DNA of 64,000 nucleotides, taken from the NCBI RefSeq assembly GCF_002564025.1, contig NZ_PDJH01000001.1, positions 806,001 through 870,000 of the forward strand. Reading direction: 5' to 3'. Below are positions 1 to 9,858 of this stretch, in pieces; the stretch's first letter is position 1; every line of letters begins with the position of its first letter. Origin of the DNA: Flavimobilis soli (GTDB lineage Bacteria > Actinomycetota > Actinomycetes > Actinomycetales > Cellulomonadaceae). The position numbers and the translations under genes were made by a program. A model generated the notes under the pieces. That model did no database searches and had not been told where the DNA came from. It saw only the letters and a list, made by a program, of their open reading frames with translations.

Positions 1-1
1 G

Positions 2-937
2 TTCGACGGCACGGGCCGCACGAGCGACGGCCACCGCGTCCAGCTCCTCGCCAACATCGGCAACCCCGACGACGCCGAGGCCGCGGCCCGCGTCGGCGCC
101 GAGGGCGTCGGTCTCTTCCGCTCGGAGTTCTGTTTCCTCGGGCGCGAGACTCCGCCGAGCGTCGAGGAGCAGGTCGAGCAGTACCGCCGCGTGCTCTCCC
201 GGTTCCCGGGACGCAAGGTCGTCGTGCGCACGCTCGACTCGGGCGCCGACAAGCCGCTGCTCTTCCTCACGTCGCCCGACGAGGAGAACCCGGCGCTCGG
301 CGTCCGCGGCCTGCGCGCCGCAGCGACCTGGCCAGGCCTGCTCGACGACCAGCTCGAGGCGATCGCCCAGGCGGCGGCCGCCGAGAAGGCCGAGGTCTGG
401 GTCATGGCGCCGATGGTGTCGACGGTCGACGAGACCGAGGACTTCGTCGCGGCGTGCGCCCGGCACGGCCTGGACACGGCCGGGGTCATGGTCGAGGTGC
501 CGAGCGCCGCGCTGCTCGCGGGGCCGATCCTCGCGCGCGCGTCGTTCGCGTCGATCGGCACGAACGACCTCACGCAGTACACGATGGCCGCCGACCGCCT
601 GCTCGGCTCGCTCGCCGCGCTCTCCAACCCGTGGCAGCCCGCCGTCCTTCAGCTGATCGCCGCGACGTGCCGCGCGGGCGCGCAGCAGGACCGCCCGGTC
701 GGCGTCTGCGGCGAGGCCGCGTCGCACGCGTCCCTCGCCGCGGTGCTCGTCGGGCTCGGCGTGACGTCGCTGTCGATGACGCCGCGCGCCATCCCCGACA
801 TCGCGACCGCGCTCGGCGCCGTGACGCTCGAGGAGTGCAGGGAGGTCGCCCGCCTCGCGCTCGACGCCGAGACCGCCGAGGCCGCGCGCACCGCGGTGCG
901 CGCCCGCCTCCCCCAGCTCGCCGAGCTCGGGCTCTAG
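2..937 (+). CDS. ptsI: PTS phosphoenolpyruvate-protein phosphotransferase (enzyme I), C-terminal part
   Basis: Enzyme I takes phosphate from PEP and passes it to HPr, the first step of sugar uptake by the phosphotransferase system in the cytoplasm. The frame is open from base 2, so only the C-terminal PEP-binding TIM barrel is present; the N-terminal HPr-binding and phospho-His domains lie upstream of the window. Visible motifs are GAEGVGLFRSEF, the long ALGVRGLRA block, GTNDLTQY and the active-site segment VGVCGEAAS, whose Cys is the PEP proton donor. It ends in TAG at 937. The family identity is near certain; only the 5' truncation by the window edge limits the annotation. Confidence 0.95.
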   Translation, partial: FDGTGRTSDGHRVQLLANIGNPDDAEAAARVGAEGVGLFRSEFCFLGRETPPSVEEQVEQYRRVLSRFPGRKVVVRTLDSGADKPLLFLTSPDEENPALGVRGLRAAATWPGLLDDQLEAIAQAAAAEKAEVWVMAPMVSTVDETEDFVAACARHGLDTAGVMVEVPSAALLAGPILARASFASIGTNDLTQYTMAADRLLGSLAALSNPWQPAVLQLIAATCRAGAQQDRPVGVCGEAASHASLAAVLVGLGVTSLSMTPRAIPDIATALGAVTLEECREVARLALDAETAEAARTAVRARLPQLAELGL

Positions 938-1019
938 CCCACCGCGAGCGCCGCCTGCGCGCCCGGGGTGTGACGCCCGCCTCGGACTCGTGCCCGAGCC
1001 GGCGTGGGAAGATCGTCCG

Positions 1020-1403
1020 GTGACTGACGACTCCTTCTACGCAGCGGTGGGAGGTCACGAGACCTTCCAGCGGATCGTCGACGCCTTCTACGAAGGTGTC
1101 GCGAACGACGACGTCTTGCGCCCCATGTACCCCGAGGAGGACCTCGGGCCCGCCAACGAGCGCATGGTCATGTTCCTCGAGCAGTACTGGGGCGGCCCGA
1201 CGACGTACTCCGAGCGACGCGGCCACCCTCGCCTGCGCGCGCGGCACATGCCGTACAAGGTCAACCCGCTCGCCCGGGACCGCTGGATCACCCACATGAC
1301 CGCTGCGGTGCGCAGCGTCCGCCTCTCCCCCCTGCACGAGGCCGAGATGCTCGACTACGTCGAGCGCGCCGCGCACTCGATGATCAACACGTTCGACGAC
1401 TGA
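1020..1403 (+). CDS. glbO: Group II truncated haemoglobin (trHbO type)
   Basis: This is a 127-residue 2-over-2 globin, the usual length for group II truncated haemoglobins, which bind O2 and other small ligands and are linked to oxygen delivery or NO and peroxide chemistry. Visible features are the N-terminal FYAAVGGHETFQRIVDAFYE (helix A/B with the B10 Tyr region), the YWGGP CD segment, the proximal His region RARHMPYKV and the conserved Trp of RDRWITHM. A GTG start at 1020 (V-T-D-D-S-F) is chosen because the family begins here; an upstream in-frame ATG at 990 would add ten non-conserved residues. The tesB-like thioesterase starts 7 bases after its stop, so the two are probably co-transcribed. 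Confidence 0.9.
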   Translation: MTDDSFYAAVGGHETFQRIVDAFYEGVANDDVLRPMYPEEDLGPANERMVMFLEQYWGGPTTYSERRGHPRLRARHMPYKVNPLARDRWITHMTAAVRSVRLSPLHEAEMLDYVERAAHSMINTFDD

Positions 1404-1410
1404 GGCACCG

Positions 1411-2301
1411 ATGACCGAGACCAGCAGCCAGACCCCGACCGAGGCTGCAGAGCCCTTCCGCAACCTCCAGGCCGTCCTCGAGCTCGACCGCACGGGCGAC
1501 GACACGTTCGTCGGCTCGAGCCTGCCCCAGCTCAACGGTCGCGTGTACGGCGGCCAGGTCCTCGCGCAGTCCCTCCTCGCCGCCGGCGCGACGACGCCCG
1601 AGGACCGCCCGCCGCACTCGCTGCACGGCTACTTCCTGCGCCCCGGCGCCCTCGACGAGCCGATCACCTTCGACGTCGAGCGCATGCGCGACGGCCGCTC
1701 CTTCAGCGTGCGCCAGGTGCACGCCGTGCAGAACGGCAAGCCCATCCTCACGATGACGGCCTCCTTCCAGGAGGTGCAGCCCGGGATCGACGAAGCGCAG
1801 ACGATGCCCGACGCGCCCTCCCCCGAGTCCGTCGAGTCGGCGGTCGACAAGCTCGGCTCGCTCGACCACCCGGTCGCGAAGTTCTGGACGAGCCAGGCCG
1901 CGTTCGACATCCGGCACGTCAACGGCTCGCTCTACCTGTCGCCCGACCGGGAGGGGGACGACCGGCAGATGGTGTGGCTGCGCGCCCGCGGCCCCGTCGC
2001 CGGCGGCCAGCTCATGCACCGCGCCATGACGGTGTACGCGTGCGACCAGCTCATGCTCGAGCCGGTGCTGCGCCGCGCGAACCTCGGCTGGGCCACGCGA
2101 GGCCTGTCGATCGCGAGCCTGGACCACGCGATGTGGTGGCACCGGGACGTGCAGGCCGACGAGTGGCTGCTCTACGTGCAGAGCTCGCCGAGCGCGTCGG
2201 GCGGCCGCGGGCTCGGTGCCGCGCGCATCTTCGCGCAGGACGGCACGCTCGTGGCGTCGATCGCCCAGGAGGGCATGATCCGCGTGCCCGACGTCAGCTG
2301 A
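1411..2301 (+). CDS. tesB: Acyl-CoA thioesterase II
   Basis: A 296-residue double-hotdog thioesterase that hydrolyses fatty acyl-CoA to free acid and CoA. The first hotdog carries NGRVYGGQVLAQSLLAA and HSLHGYFLRPG, and the second carries TRGLSIASLDHAMWWHRDV and the closing QEGMIRV, all typical of the TesB family and at the usual spacing (E. coli TesB is 286 residues). It starts 7 bases after the globin stop and probably shares its transcript. The gene ends about 55 bases before a small convergent frame. Confidence 0.92.
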   Translation: MTETSSQTPTEAAEPFRNLQAVLELDRTGDDTFVGSSLPQLNGRVYGGQVLAQSLLAAGATTPEDRPPHSLHGYFLRPGALDEPITFDVERMRDGRSFSVRQVHAVQNGKPILTMTASFQEVQPGIDEAQTMPDAPSPESVESAVDKLGSLDHPVAKFWTSQAAFDIRHVNGSLYLSPDREGDDRQMVWLRARGPVAGGQLMHRAMTVYACDQLMLEPVLRRANLGWATRGLSIASLDHAMWWHRDVQADEWLLYVQSSPSASGGRGLGAARIFAQDGTLVASIAQEGMIRVPDVS

Positions 2302-2356
2302 CGCCGACCACGCTCTTGTCACGGACGGCAGCCTCGCCGTCCGCAGGTGGGTGTGC

Positions 2357-2428
2357 TCAGTCCCAGAAGGGCGGGAGGTCGTCCTCGTCCAGCAGGCTCG
2401 TGGGAACGTCGTCGGTCGTGATGCTCAT
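2357..2428 (-). CDS. Possible 23-residue acidic peptide
   Basis: A very short minus-strand frame begins ATG-AGC-ATC-ACG and ends in TGA. It encodes an acidic peptide that opens MSITTDDVPTSL and ends DDLPPFWD. A purine-rich stretch (GAGGGTAGAGGT) lies directly before the ATG. It sits alone between the tesB stop and the HD-domain gene. The codons are GC-ending like those of real genes nearby, which gives mild support. I do not recognise the product, and chance occurrence cannot be excluded. Confidence 0.3.
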   Translation of the reverse strand: MSITTDDVPTSLLDEDDLPPFWD

Positions 2429-2509
2429 ACCTCTACCCTCGGCACTCCTGCGCCCGTCCGTAGAGGACGTTCGGCCCACCCCGCGCCCGCGTGAGACGAC
2501 GCTTTCCGC

Positions 2510-3403
2510 TCAGCGGGACGGGCCCGCCTCCCCCGCGACGAGCCCGGCCAGCTCGCGCTCCAGGTTCGTGCGGGCCACCCGCTCCCACCGCCGCGCTCCC
2601 TCGTCCGTGGCGAACAGGCGCCCGAGGCCCAGGAGCGAGCGCAGCACCGCAGCGCGGCCCTCGCGGAAGGCCTCGTCCGGCACGTGCGAGTACTCGGTAC
2701 GCACCTGGCGGACGTAACGCGCGTAGCCGGCCTCGTCCGAGCCGAGGATCGACAGGTCGGCGTCGCACACGAGCGCGCCGTGCGCGTCGTCGGCTGCGAC
2801 CCGGTGGTCGGCCGTCAGCAGGACCAGGCGCGAGACCTCGCCGACCTCGTCGGCGGGGACGAGCCCGACGAGCAGCTCCCGTGCGAGCGCGGCCGAGCGT
2901 TCCTCGTCCTCGCCCGCGACGCCGTCGTGCACCGCGTCGTGGAACCACAGCGCGAGCGCGACAGGACGCGGCACGTCCGGCTCCACGATCGCGGCCGCGC
3001 GCAGGACCTGCGCGAGGTGACCGGGGCCGTGGTAGGCGCGGTGCGGCTCGTGCCAGCGGTCGAGCAGCACCTCCCCGACCTCCGGCGCGCCCGGCAGCAG
3101 CGCCTCCCAGCGTACCGAGAGGGACGCGCGGCGCGCCTCGCGCCGCTCGCGTCCCGGGACGCGCAGGCCCGACGCCGCGAGCCGCCGCGAGAGGTCCCGT
3201 CCGGACACGGGGAGGGCGCCACGGGCGACGAGCTCCTCGTACCGCTCGGCGGCGACGTCGTAGTGGTCGAGGTCGAACGCGCGCCGCGGGACGCCCGCAG
3301 ACTCCGCGAAGGCGTGCAGCTCGTCGAGCGAGGAGTCCGAGACGAGGTGTGCCCAGAGGGTGCCGTGCGCCGGCCAGGCGGGCGGGTCGATCAGGACCGC
3401 CAC
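2510..3403 (-). CDS. DUF4031 plus HD-domain metal-dependent phosphohydrolase-like protein
   Basis: About 297 residues. The N-terminal ~80 residues match DUF4031 (VLIDPPAWPAHGTLWAHLVS, then AFDLDHYDV). The remainder is an HD-type domain: WHEPHRAYHGPGHLAQVL supplies a metal-binding His, LWFHDAVHD is the HD pair, and LLTADHR and DADLSILG supply further ligands. HD proteins hydrolyse phosphoester or nucleotide substrates, but the substrate cannot be read here. The GTG at 3403 is chosen because it directly precedes AVLIDPP, the conserved DUF4031 beginning; it lies 4 bases after the stop of the upstream thioesterase, so the two are translationally linked. Confidence 0.85.
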   Translation of the reverse strand: MAVLIDPPAWPAHGTLWAHLVSDSSLDELHAFAESAGVPRRAFDLDHYDVAAERYEELVARGALPVSGRDLSRRLAASGLRVPGRERREARRASLSVRWEALLPGAPEVGEVLLDRWHEPHRAYHGPGHLAQVLRAAAIVEPDVPRPVALALWFHDAVHDGVAGEDEERSAALARELLVGLVPADEVGEVSRLVLLTADHRVAADDAHGALVCDADLSILGSDEAGYARYVRQVRTEYSHVPDEAFREGRAAVLRSLLGLGRLFATDEGARRWERVARTNLERELAGLVAGEAGPSR

Positions 3404-3407
3404 GTCG

Positions 3408-3893
3408 TCACCGGCGGCCGCGACGGAAGGCGACGGGCTCCTCGACGAACGGCTCCCACGCAGCACGCTCGGCGTCGCCGATGCGCCGCGGAGTGCCGGT
3501 CTTCGGGTCGACGAGGACCATCGTCGTCGCCGCGCGGGCGTAGACGGTGCCCGCGTCGTCGGTGACCTCGTAGCAGATCTCGAGGCTCGCGCCGCCGAGC
3601 CGCCCGAGCCACAACGTGACGATCACCGGCGCGCGCCGGTACGCGAGCGGCGCGAGGTACTCGATCTCCTGGTGCGCGACGAGCGTGAACGTCTCCGCGC
3701 CGGGCGACGCGTCGAGCACCGCGGTGGGGCGCGCGACGGGCGTGCCCGCCGGGTCTCCCTCGACGGCGGGGTGGCGCCAGAACGCCTCGATCCGGGCCTC
3801 CTCGAGGAGGCGGAGCATCTCGACGTTGTTGACGTGGGCGTAGGCGTCCATGTCCGACCAGCGCAGCTGGACGGGGATGTGCAGGCGGGTCAT
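3408..3893 (-). CDS. Acyl-CoA thioesterase, single hotdog (YbgC/4HBT type)
   Basis: A 161-residue single-hotdog protein. The N-terminal block LRWSDMDAYAHVNNVEMLRL contains the D-x-x-x-H-x-N-N active-site pattern of 4-hydroxybenzoyl-CoA/YbgC-like thioesterases. EIEYLAPLAYRRAP and CYEVTDDAGTVYARAATTMVLVD follow, as expected for the later strands. It is the first gene of a two-gene minus-strand unit with the DUF4031-HD gene. The acyl substrate is unknown. Confidence 0.88.
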   Translation of the reverse strand: MTRLHIPVQLRWSDMDAYAHVNNVEMLRLLEEARIEAFWRHPAVEGDPAGTPVARPTAVLDASPGAETFTLVAHQEIEYLAPLAYRRAPVIVTLWLGRLGGASLEICYEVTDDAGTVYARAATTMVLVDPKTGTPRRIGDAERAAWEPFVEEPVAFRRGRR

Positions 3894-3902
3894 GCCTTCA
3901 CG

Positions 3903-5582
3903 CTAGGCCATGCGCGAGCGTCGCCGCGTAGGACCGGACGCCGCGCGCTCGGCTGCCGCGCGGCAGGCTCGCCACGTGTCGAGGCGTGCCCGCGCCGGCC
4001 CGACCACCGTTGCCTCGGCGACGCCGCGGACGCCTGCCTCGAGCGCGGCACGTGCCTGGCGACGGCGACGCGCGGCCGTGGTGCGGCCGAACAGGCCCGC
4101 GATCGCGCCCACGAGCGCGCCGGCTGCCAGGCCGCCGACGGCGAGGGTCGTCGGCCACGGGAACGTCGCGTCGCCCACGTGCCACGAGACGTCGGGGGCG
4201 GGGAGGCGCAACGCGTCGAGCCCCGCGAGCGCGGCGAGCCACGCGAGCCCTGCGAGAGCGACGACGAGGAGGAGCGTCTGCACCCAGCCGAGCGCGCGCG
4301 CCCAGCGCGGCGGTCCGGGCGAACCGAGGGGCGCGGCGACGACGACCTGGTCGAGGGCGTCCGCGAGCACGTCCGGGTCGGGGCGCGCGGCGGTTGTCGG
4401 CTGCCAGGCCTCGGGCAGCGCGCGAGCGACACCGTCGGCGTGCTCGCGCAGAGCCTCGGCGGTCCGGGCGCGGACGGCGGCGGTGGGCCTGGGCATGGAC
4501 GAGCGGCGCACCTCCGTGGTGGCGGCGTCGGGACGCTCCCCGTCCGGGTCGGGCCGCAGTCCCAGCCGCCGGAGCGGGTCGGCGCGCAGGCTCGCGACCC
4601 ATCGCGTGACCGGCCACCCGGCGGTCGTCCGCACCTGGCGGCGGGCCGAGAGCCCGACGGCGTCGACGACCGTCTCCGCGCCGCTCGCCCCGAGCAGGGC
4701 TTGCACAAGGCGGTCGTCAACCCCGCCGGACAGCCTGGGAGCGTCGCTCGGCGGCTCGGTCAGCTCGAGGATGCGCCGCGCGCACGCACGCACGTCCTCG
4801 AGAAGGCGTGCCGCCATCGCCTGACGCCGTCGGACGGCGTCGGCCACGAGGCCCCTGAGCTCGGTGACGCCGAGCCCCTCGGTCGCGGAGGTCGCGAGGA
4901 CGTGCGCGTTCGGCAGGCCGTCCTCGGCGACACGCTCGCGCAGGTCGGCGAGGCACGTCTCGCGGTCGTCGTCGGAGAGGCGGTCGGCGTGGTTGAGCAC
5001 GACGACGACCACGCCCTCGTATCCGGAGAAGCCGCGCAGGTAGCCCTCGTGGAGAGCGGCGTCGGCGTACTTCTGCGGGTCGGTCACCCAGACCATGAGG
5101 TCGGCGCGGGCGAGCAGGCGGTCCGCGCGGACGCGGTGCTCGGGGACGACCGAGTCGTGGTCCGGGAGATCGAGCAGGACGAGGCCGTCCGCTCCCTCCT
5201 CGCCGTCGACGAAGGTGCGTTGCGTGACCTCGAGCCAGTCGAGCAGCGCGGCCGGGCTGCTGCCGGGCCACACGGCCGCGACGGCGCGGGACGTCGTCGG
5301 GCGCAGCACCCCCGGGCGCGCGACCTCCGCGCCGGCGACCGCGTTGAGCAGGGAGGACTTGCCCGAGCCGGTCGACCCGGCGAGGGCGACGACCGTGCGG
5401 TCGGCGCCGAGCGCGACACGCTCGCGCACCCTGGGCAGCAGCTCCTCGACGTCGCGGGCGAGCCCGGGGTCGGCGTCCGCGAGCACGTCCCGTCCCGCGA
5501 GCCACGCCTCCTCGAGCGCCTCGACACGTCCGAGCACGCCCTCGCTCGCGTCGGCGGGCACGTCCCGCCGTGCGCTGCTCAC
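3903..5582 (-). CDS. Dynamin-like membrane GTPase, pair 1 second member
   Basis: A 559-residue large GTPase. The G1 P-loop is GSTGSGKSSLLNAVAG (about residues 69-84), the switch I Thr sits in RPTTSRAV, G3 is DLPDHDS and G4 is NHAD. Two hydrophobic segments near residues 430-455 and 470-495 suggest a membrane hairpin toward the C-terminus, followed by a basic tail. It starts with GTG in a GTGA overlap with the gene upstream, so both are made together, as in bacterial dynamin pairs. Likely role is membrane remodelling or GTP-driven membrane binding at the inner face. I cannot assign it to DynA/DynB, IniA/IniC or YfjP by eye. Confidence 0.82.
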   Translation of the reverse strand: MSSARRDVPADASEGVLGRVEALEEAWLAGRDVLADADPGLARDVEELLPRVRERVALGADRTVVALAGSTGSGKSSLLNAVAGAEVARPGVLRPTTSRAVAAVWPGSSPAALLDWLEVTQRTFVDGEEGADGLVLLDLPDHDSVVPEHRVRADRLLARADLMVWVTDPQKYADAALHEGYLRGFSGYEGVVVVVLNHADRLSDDDRETCLADLRERVAEDGLPNAHVLATSATEGLGVTELRGLVADAVRRRQAMAARLLEDVRACARRILELTEPPSDAPRLSGGVDDRLVQALLGASGAETVVDAVGLSARRQVRTTAGWPVTRWVASLRADPLRRLGLRPDPDGERPDAATTEVRRSSMPRPTAAVRARTAEALREHADGVARALPEAWQPTTAARPDPDVLADALDQVVVAAPLGSPGPPRWARALGWVQTLLLVVALAGLAWLAALAGLDALRLPAPDVSWHVGDATFPWPTTLAVGGLAAGALVGAIAGLFGRTTAARRRRQARAALEAGVRGVAEATVVGPARARLDTWRACRAAAERAASGPTRRRSRMA

Positions 5583-7315
5583 CGCGCCTCTCCGCGGTCG
5601 GCACGCGCCCGGGCGAGAGCGTCGCGGGCGCGCTCGATCCGTGCCGGGGCGTCGGCGTCGACGCGCTGCGCGTCGAGGCGGGACTGGAACCGCACGCCGT
5701 CGGCCTCGAGGACGGTCCGCACGCGCGCGTCGAGCCGCTCGCGCGCGTTCACGGCGAGCCTGCGCACGGCGTCGTCCCCGAACACGGCCTCGAGGAGGCG
5801 CTGGGCGAGCACGGCGGTGCCGCCTGCGATGCCGACCTCCGCGCCCGTGAGCCCTCCCGTCGAGGCGAACACGACGACCATGAGCGCGACACCGAGGCCG
5901 TTGACGCCGAAGGAGAGCGCGCGGGCGCGGCCGCGCGTGGACTGCCCTTGCGTCGAGACGAGCTCGAGCACGTCGCCCTGCCAGGCGCGCACCTGCTCGG
6001 CGACGTGCTCGCGGACCTGGGGCCCGCCGCGCGCGAGTCCCTCGGCGAGGTCACGGCCCGCCGGGTCGGCGCGCCACGCGTCGTACGTGCGCTCGGCCGC
6101 GCCGTGGACGGCGTCGAGGACGACGGCCTCGAGGTCGTGCCCGACGGCGCGAGCGACCGCGGGTGCGTCAGCGGTGCGGCCGCGGAAGAACGCGGTGATC
6201 CGGTCACGTGCGCGCCCGACGCCCTGCTCGACGCGCCGCAGGAAGTCGCCCGTGCCGACGAAGTCCTGCCACCGGGCGAGCACCTCGCCGCGGAGCATCG
6301 CGCCGTCGGCCGTCGCACGAGCGACCTGAGTCGCAGCCGCCTCCTGCTCGCGCGTCAGCACGGCGGCGAGGCGGTCACGGGCGGCGACCTGCTCCCCCGC
6401 CGCGCCGGCGAGGTCGGTGAGCCGCCGGCCGAGGTCCTCGACCGCACCGTCGAACGTCGCAGCGACGACGCGGCGGCGTTCCTCCGGCTGGGTGACGGCG
6501 CCGAGCCAGCCCCGCAGCCCCACGAGGTGCTCGGGGCCGAGCACTCCCGAGGTGAGCCGCGTCTCCTCGACCGGGAACACGCGTGCGCCCGCGTGGCCGC
6601 GCTCGGCGAGCATGCCCTCGAGGTGCTCGGTGATCGCGGCGCGCGCGTGCGCGTCGACGCGGTTGAGCACGAGGGCGACCTGCGTGCGCCGCTCAGCCGC
6701 GGCGTCGAGGAGGTCCCACGGGACGGCGTCGGCGTAGCGGGCGGCGGTCGTGACGAAGAGCCACAGGTCGGCCGCCGCGAGAAGCTGGGCAGCGAGGTCG
6801 CGGTTCTCGGCGACGACCGAGTCGACGTCGGGCGCGTCGAGCAGCGCGTATCCCGGCCCGACGGCGTCGGTCGGCACGAGCCGCAGCGTGCGGTGCACGG
6901 AGTCGGCCGGCACGGGGTCCTGCGCGCCCGCCCGGCTCAGGCCGGGCAGGACGCGGTCGTCCGCGAACCAGTGCGCGTCCTGCGGGTGGTGCGCCAGGAC
7001 GGGGGCGAGCGTCGTCGGGCGGAGCACGCCTGACGGGCTCACGGGCGCCCCGACGAGGGAGTTGACGAGCGTCGACTTGCCCGCGCCCGTCGACCCGCCG
7101 ACGACGACGAGCATGGGCGCGTCCGCCGAACGGGCGCGCGGCAGGAGGTGGTCGTCGATCCGGGCGAGAAGGTCGGCGCGCAGCGCGGTCGCGTCCTGAG
7201 CGCCGGGGGCTGGGAGGTCGAGCCGGAGCTCGTCGACCGCGGCCCGCACGTCCTCGAGCGCCCGGACGACGCCGCCCGGCCCGTCGGTCCGCGAGGAGGT
7301 CGCACCAGCCGTCAT
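5579..7315 (-). CDS. Dynamin-like GTPase, pair 1 first member
   Basis: 578 residues. G1 is GGSTGAGKSTLVNSLVG, followed by the switch I Thr in LRPTTLAPV, G3 DAPDVDS and an intact G4 NRVD. A long helical region follows. A hydrophobic stretch (GVALMVVVFASTGGLTGAEVG) lies near residues 465-490, consistent with membrane insertion. It leads the first two-gene GTPase unit; its stop overlaps the start of the next GTPase by four bases. A strong hairpin downstream of ettA separates this gene from the ettA gene that lies 5' of it on the same strand. Confidence 0.82.
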   Translation of the reverse strand: MTAGATSSRTDGPGGVVRALEDVRAAVDELRLDLPAPGAQDATALRADLLARIDDHLLPRARSADAPMLVVVGGSTGAGKSTLVNSLVGAPVSPSGVLRPTTLAPVLAHHPQDAHWFADDRVLPGLSRAGAQDPVPADSVHRTLRLVPTDAVGPGYALLDAPDVDSVVAENRDLAAQLLAAADLWLFVTTAARYADAVPWDLLDAAAERRTQVALVLNRVDAHARAAITEHLEGMLAERGHAGARVFPVEETRLTSGVLGPEHLVGLRGWLGAVTQPEERRRVVAATFDGAVEDLGRRLTDLAGAAGEQVAARDRLAAVLTREQEAAATQVARATADGAMLRGEVLARWQDFVGTGDFLRRVEQGVGRARDRITAFFRGRTADAPAVARAVGHDLEAVVLDAVHGAAERTYDAWRADPAGRDLAEGLARGGPQVREHVAEQVRAWQGDVLELVSTQGQSTRGRARALSFGVNGLGVALMVVVFASTGGLTGAEVGIAGGTAVLAQRLLEAVFGDDAVRRLAVNARERLDARVRTVLEADGVRFQSRLDAQRVDADAPARIERARDALARARADRGEAR

Positions 7316-7340
7316 GACCTCACCCTACGGTCGCAGACGC

Positions 7341-7378
7341 ACGCAGGCCCGGCAGCGCTTGCGCTGCCGGGCCTGCGT
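7341..7378 (-). terminator. Perfect long hairpin terminator after ettA
   Basis: Two exactly complementary 18-base arms (7341-7358 and 7361-7378) are separated by only TT. There is no T-run on either side, as is common for terminators in high-GC actinobacteria. It lies between the ettA stop (7397) and the start of the first dynamin-like gene (7315), so it should end ettA transcription. Confidence 0.75.
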
Positions 7379-7396
7379 CAGACCTGCTGAGGACTG

Positions 7397-9073
<1,677 letters not shown>

Positions 9074-9210
9074 GGATTCTTGGACCGCCTTGTGATCGTG
9101 AGGGGTGAGCGTCGCACGCGTCGGGGCGTGCCGTGCCCGCCGCCGCCCGTGCGGCCCGGCTCGTCGCCGGGCGCGCAGGCGTCGACGGGCGACGCACAGA
9201 CCCCCCAAGC

Positions 9211-9747
9211 CTACGCGGTCGCAGGCTCGTATGCTCCGAGCTCCTCCCCGACCTCCGCGGACGCGTCGAGCGCGGCCTCGTCGACGTCCGCCGGCGGGGC
9301 GTCCTGCTCGCTCACGTCCGGCGTCTCGGGCGTGGCGAACGGGTCCGCGGCACGGTCGCCGGGCGGCGCGGGCTCGAAGCCCGCCCCGGCGGTACGCACG
9401 CAGCGCGTGAACTGGGCGATGCCACGCGTGAGGTCGTGACCGAGCGTCGCCCCGCGCACGCCGAGCGACGAGCGCGGGCCTTCCTCGCTGTCCCAGCGCT
9501 CGAGGACGAGGCGGCCGGTGAGCACGACGGGCTCGCCCTGCCGCACCGAGCGGGCGACGTTCTCGGCGGCGTCGTCCCAGAACACCGCGCTGAACCACTG
9601 CGTGTCGCCGTCGACCCACTCGTTGCGCGAGTCGCGGTAGCGGTGCGTCGAGGCGACGCGGACGGTCGTGAAGACGCGGTCGTTGGCGGTGCGGGTCAGC
9701 GTCGGCTTGTTGCCGACCCATCCGCGCACGGTGATGGTCGAGCTCAT
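9211..9747 (-). CDS. ssb: Single-stranded DNA-binding protein paralogue without acidic tip
   Basis: 178 residues. The N-terminal ~110 form an SSB OB fold: TITVRGWVGNKPTL, VFTTVRVASTHRY, TQWFSAVFWDDAAENVA and GEPVVLTGRLVLERW. The tail is acidic and Pro/Ala-rich but ends GELGAYEPATA-like rather than in the DDDxPF peptide used by replicative SSBs to recruit partner proteins. It is also away from the rpsF-ssb-rpsR-rplI context of the main SSB. Both points suggest a secondary SSB (SsbB-like). The ATG at 9747 follows a good AGGAGGA ribosome-binding site. Confidence 0.85.
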   Translation of the reverse strand: MSSTITVRGWVGNKPTLTRTANDRVFTTVRVASTHRYRDSRNEWVDGDTQWFSAVFWDDAAENVARSVRQGEPVVLTGRLVLERWDSEEGPRSSLGVRGATLGHDLTRGIAQFTRCVRTAGAGFEPAPPGDRAADPFATPETPDVSEQDAPPADVDEAALDASAEVGEELGAYEPATA

Positions 9748-9858
9748 GGGTCCTCCTGCGAGCGGGGACGGCCGGGTGCCGTCCGAGGACCTCACGCTCG
9801 CGTCCGCGCTCCGCGGGCCGCGAGCGCTCGCGCCCGGCCAGGGGCCGGGCCGATCTCG

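Noticed and set aside
3360..6329. Long plus-strand frame opposite the thioesterase and GTPase genes
   Set aside because: Same explanation: a GC-rich antisense shadow of recognised minus-strand genes.
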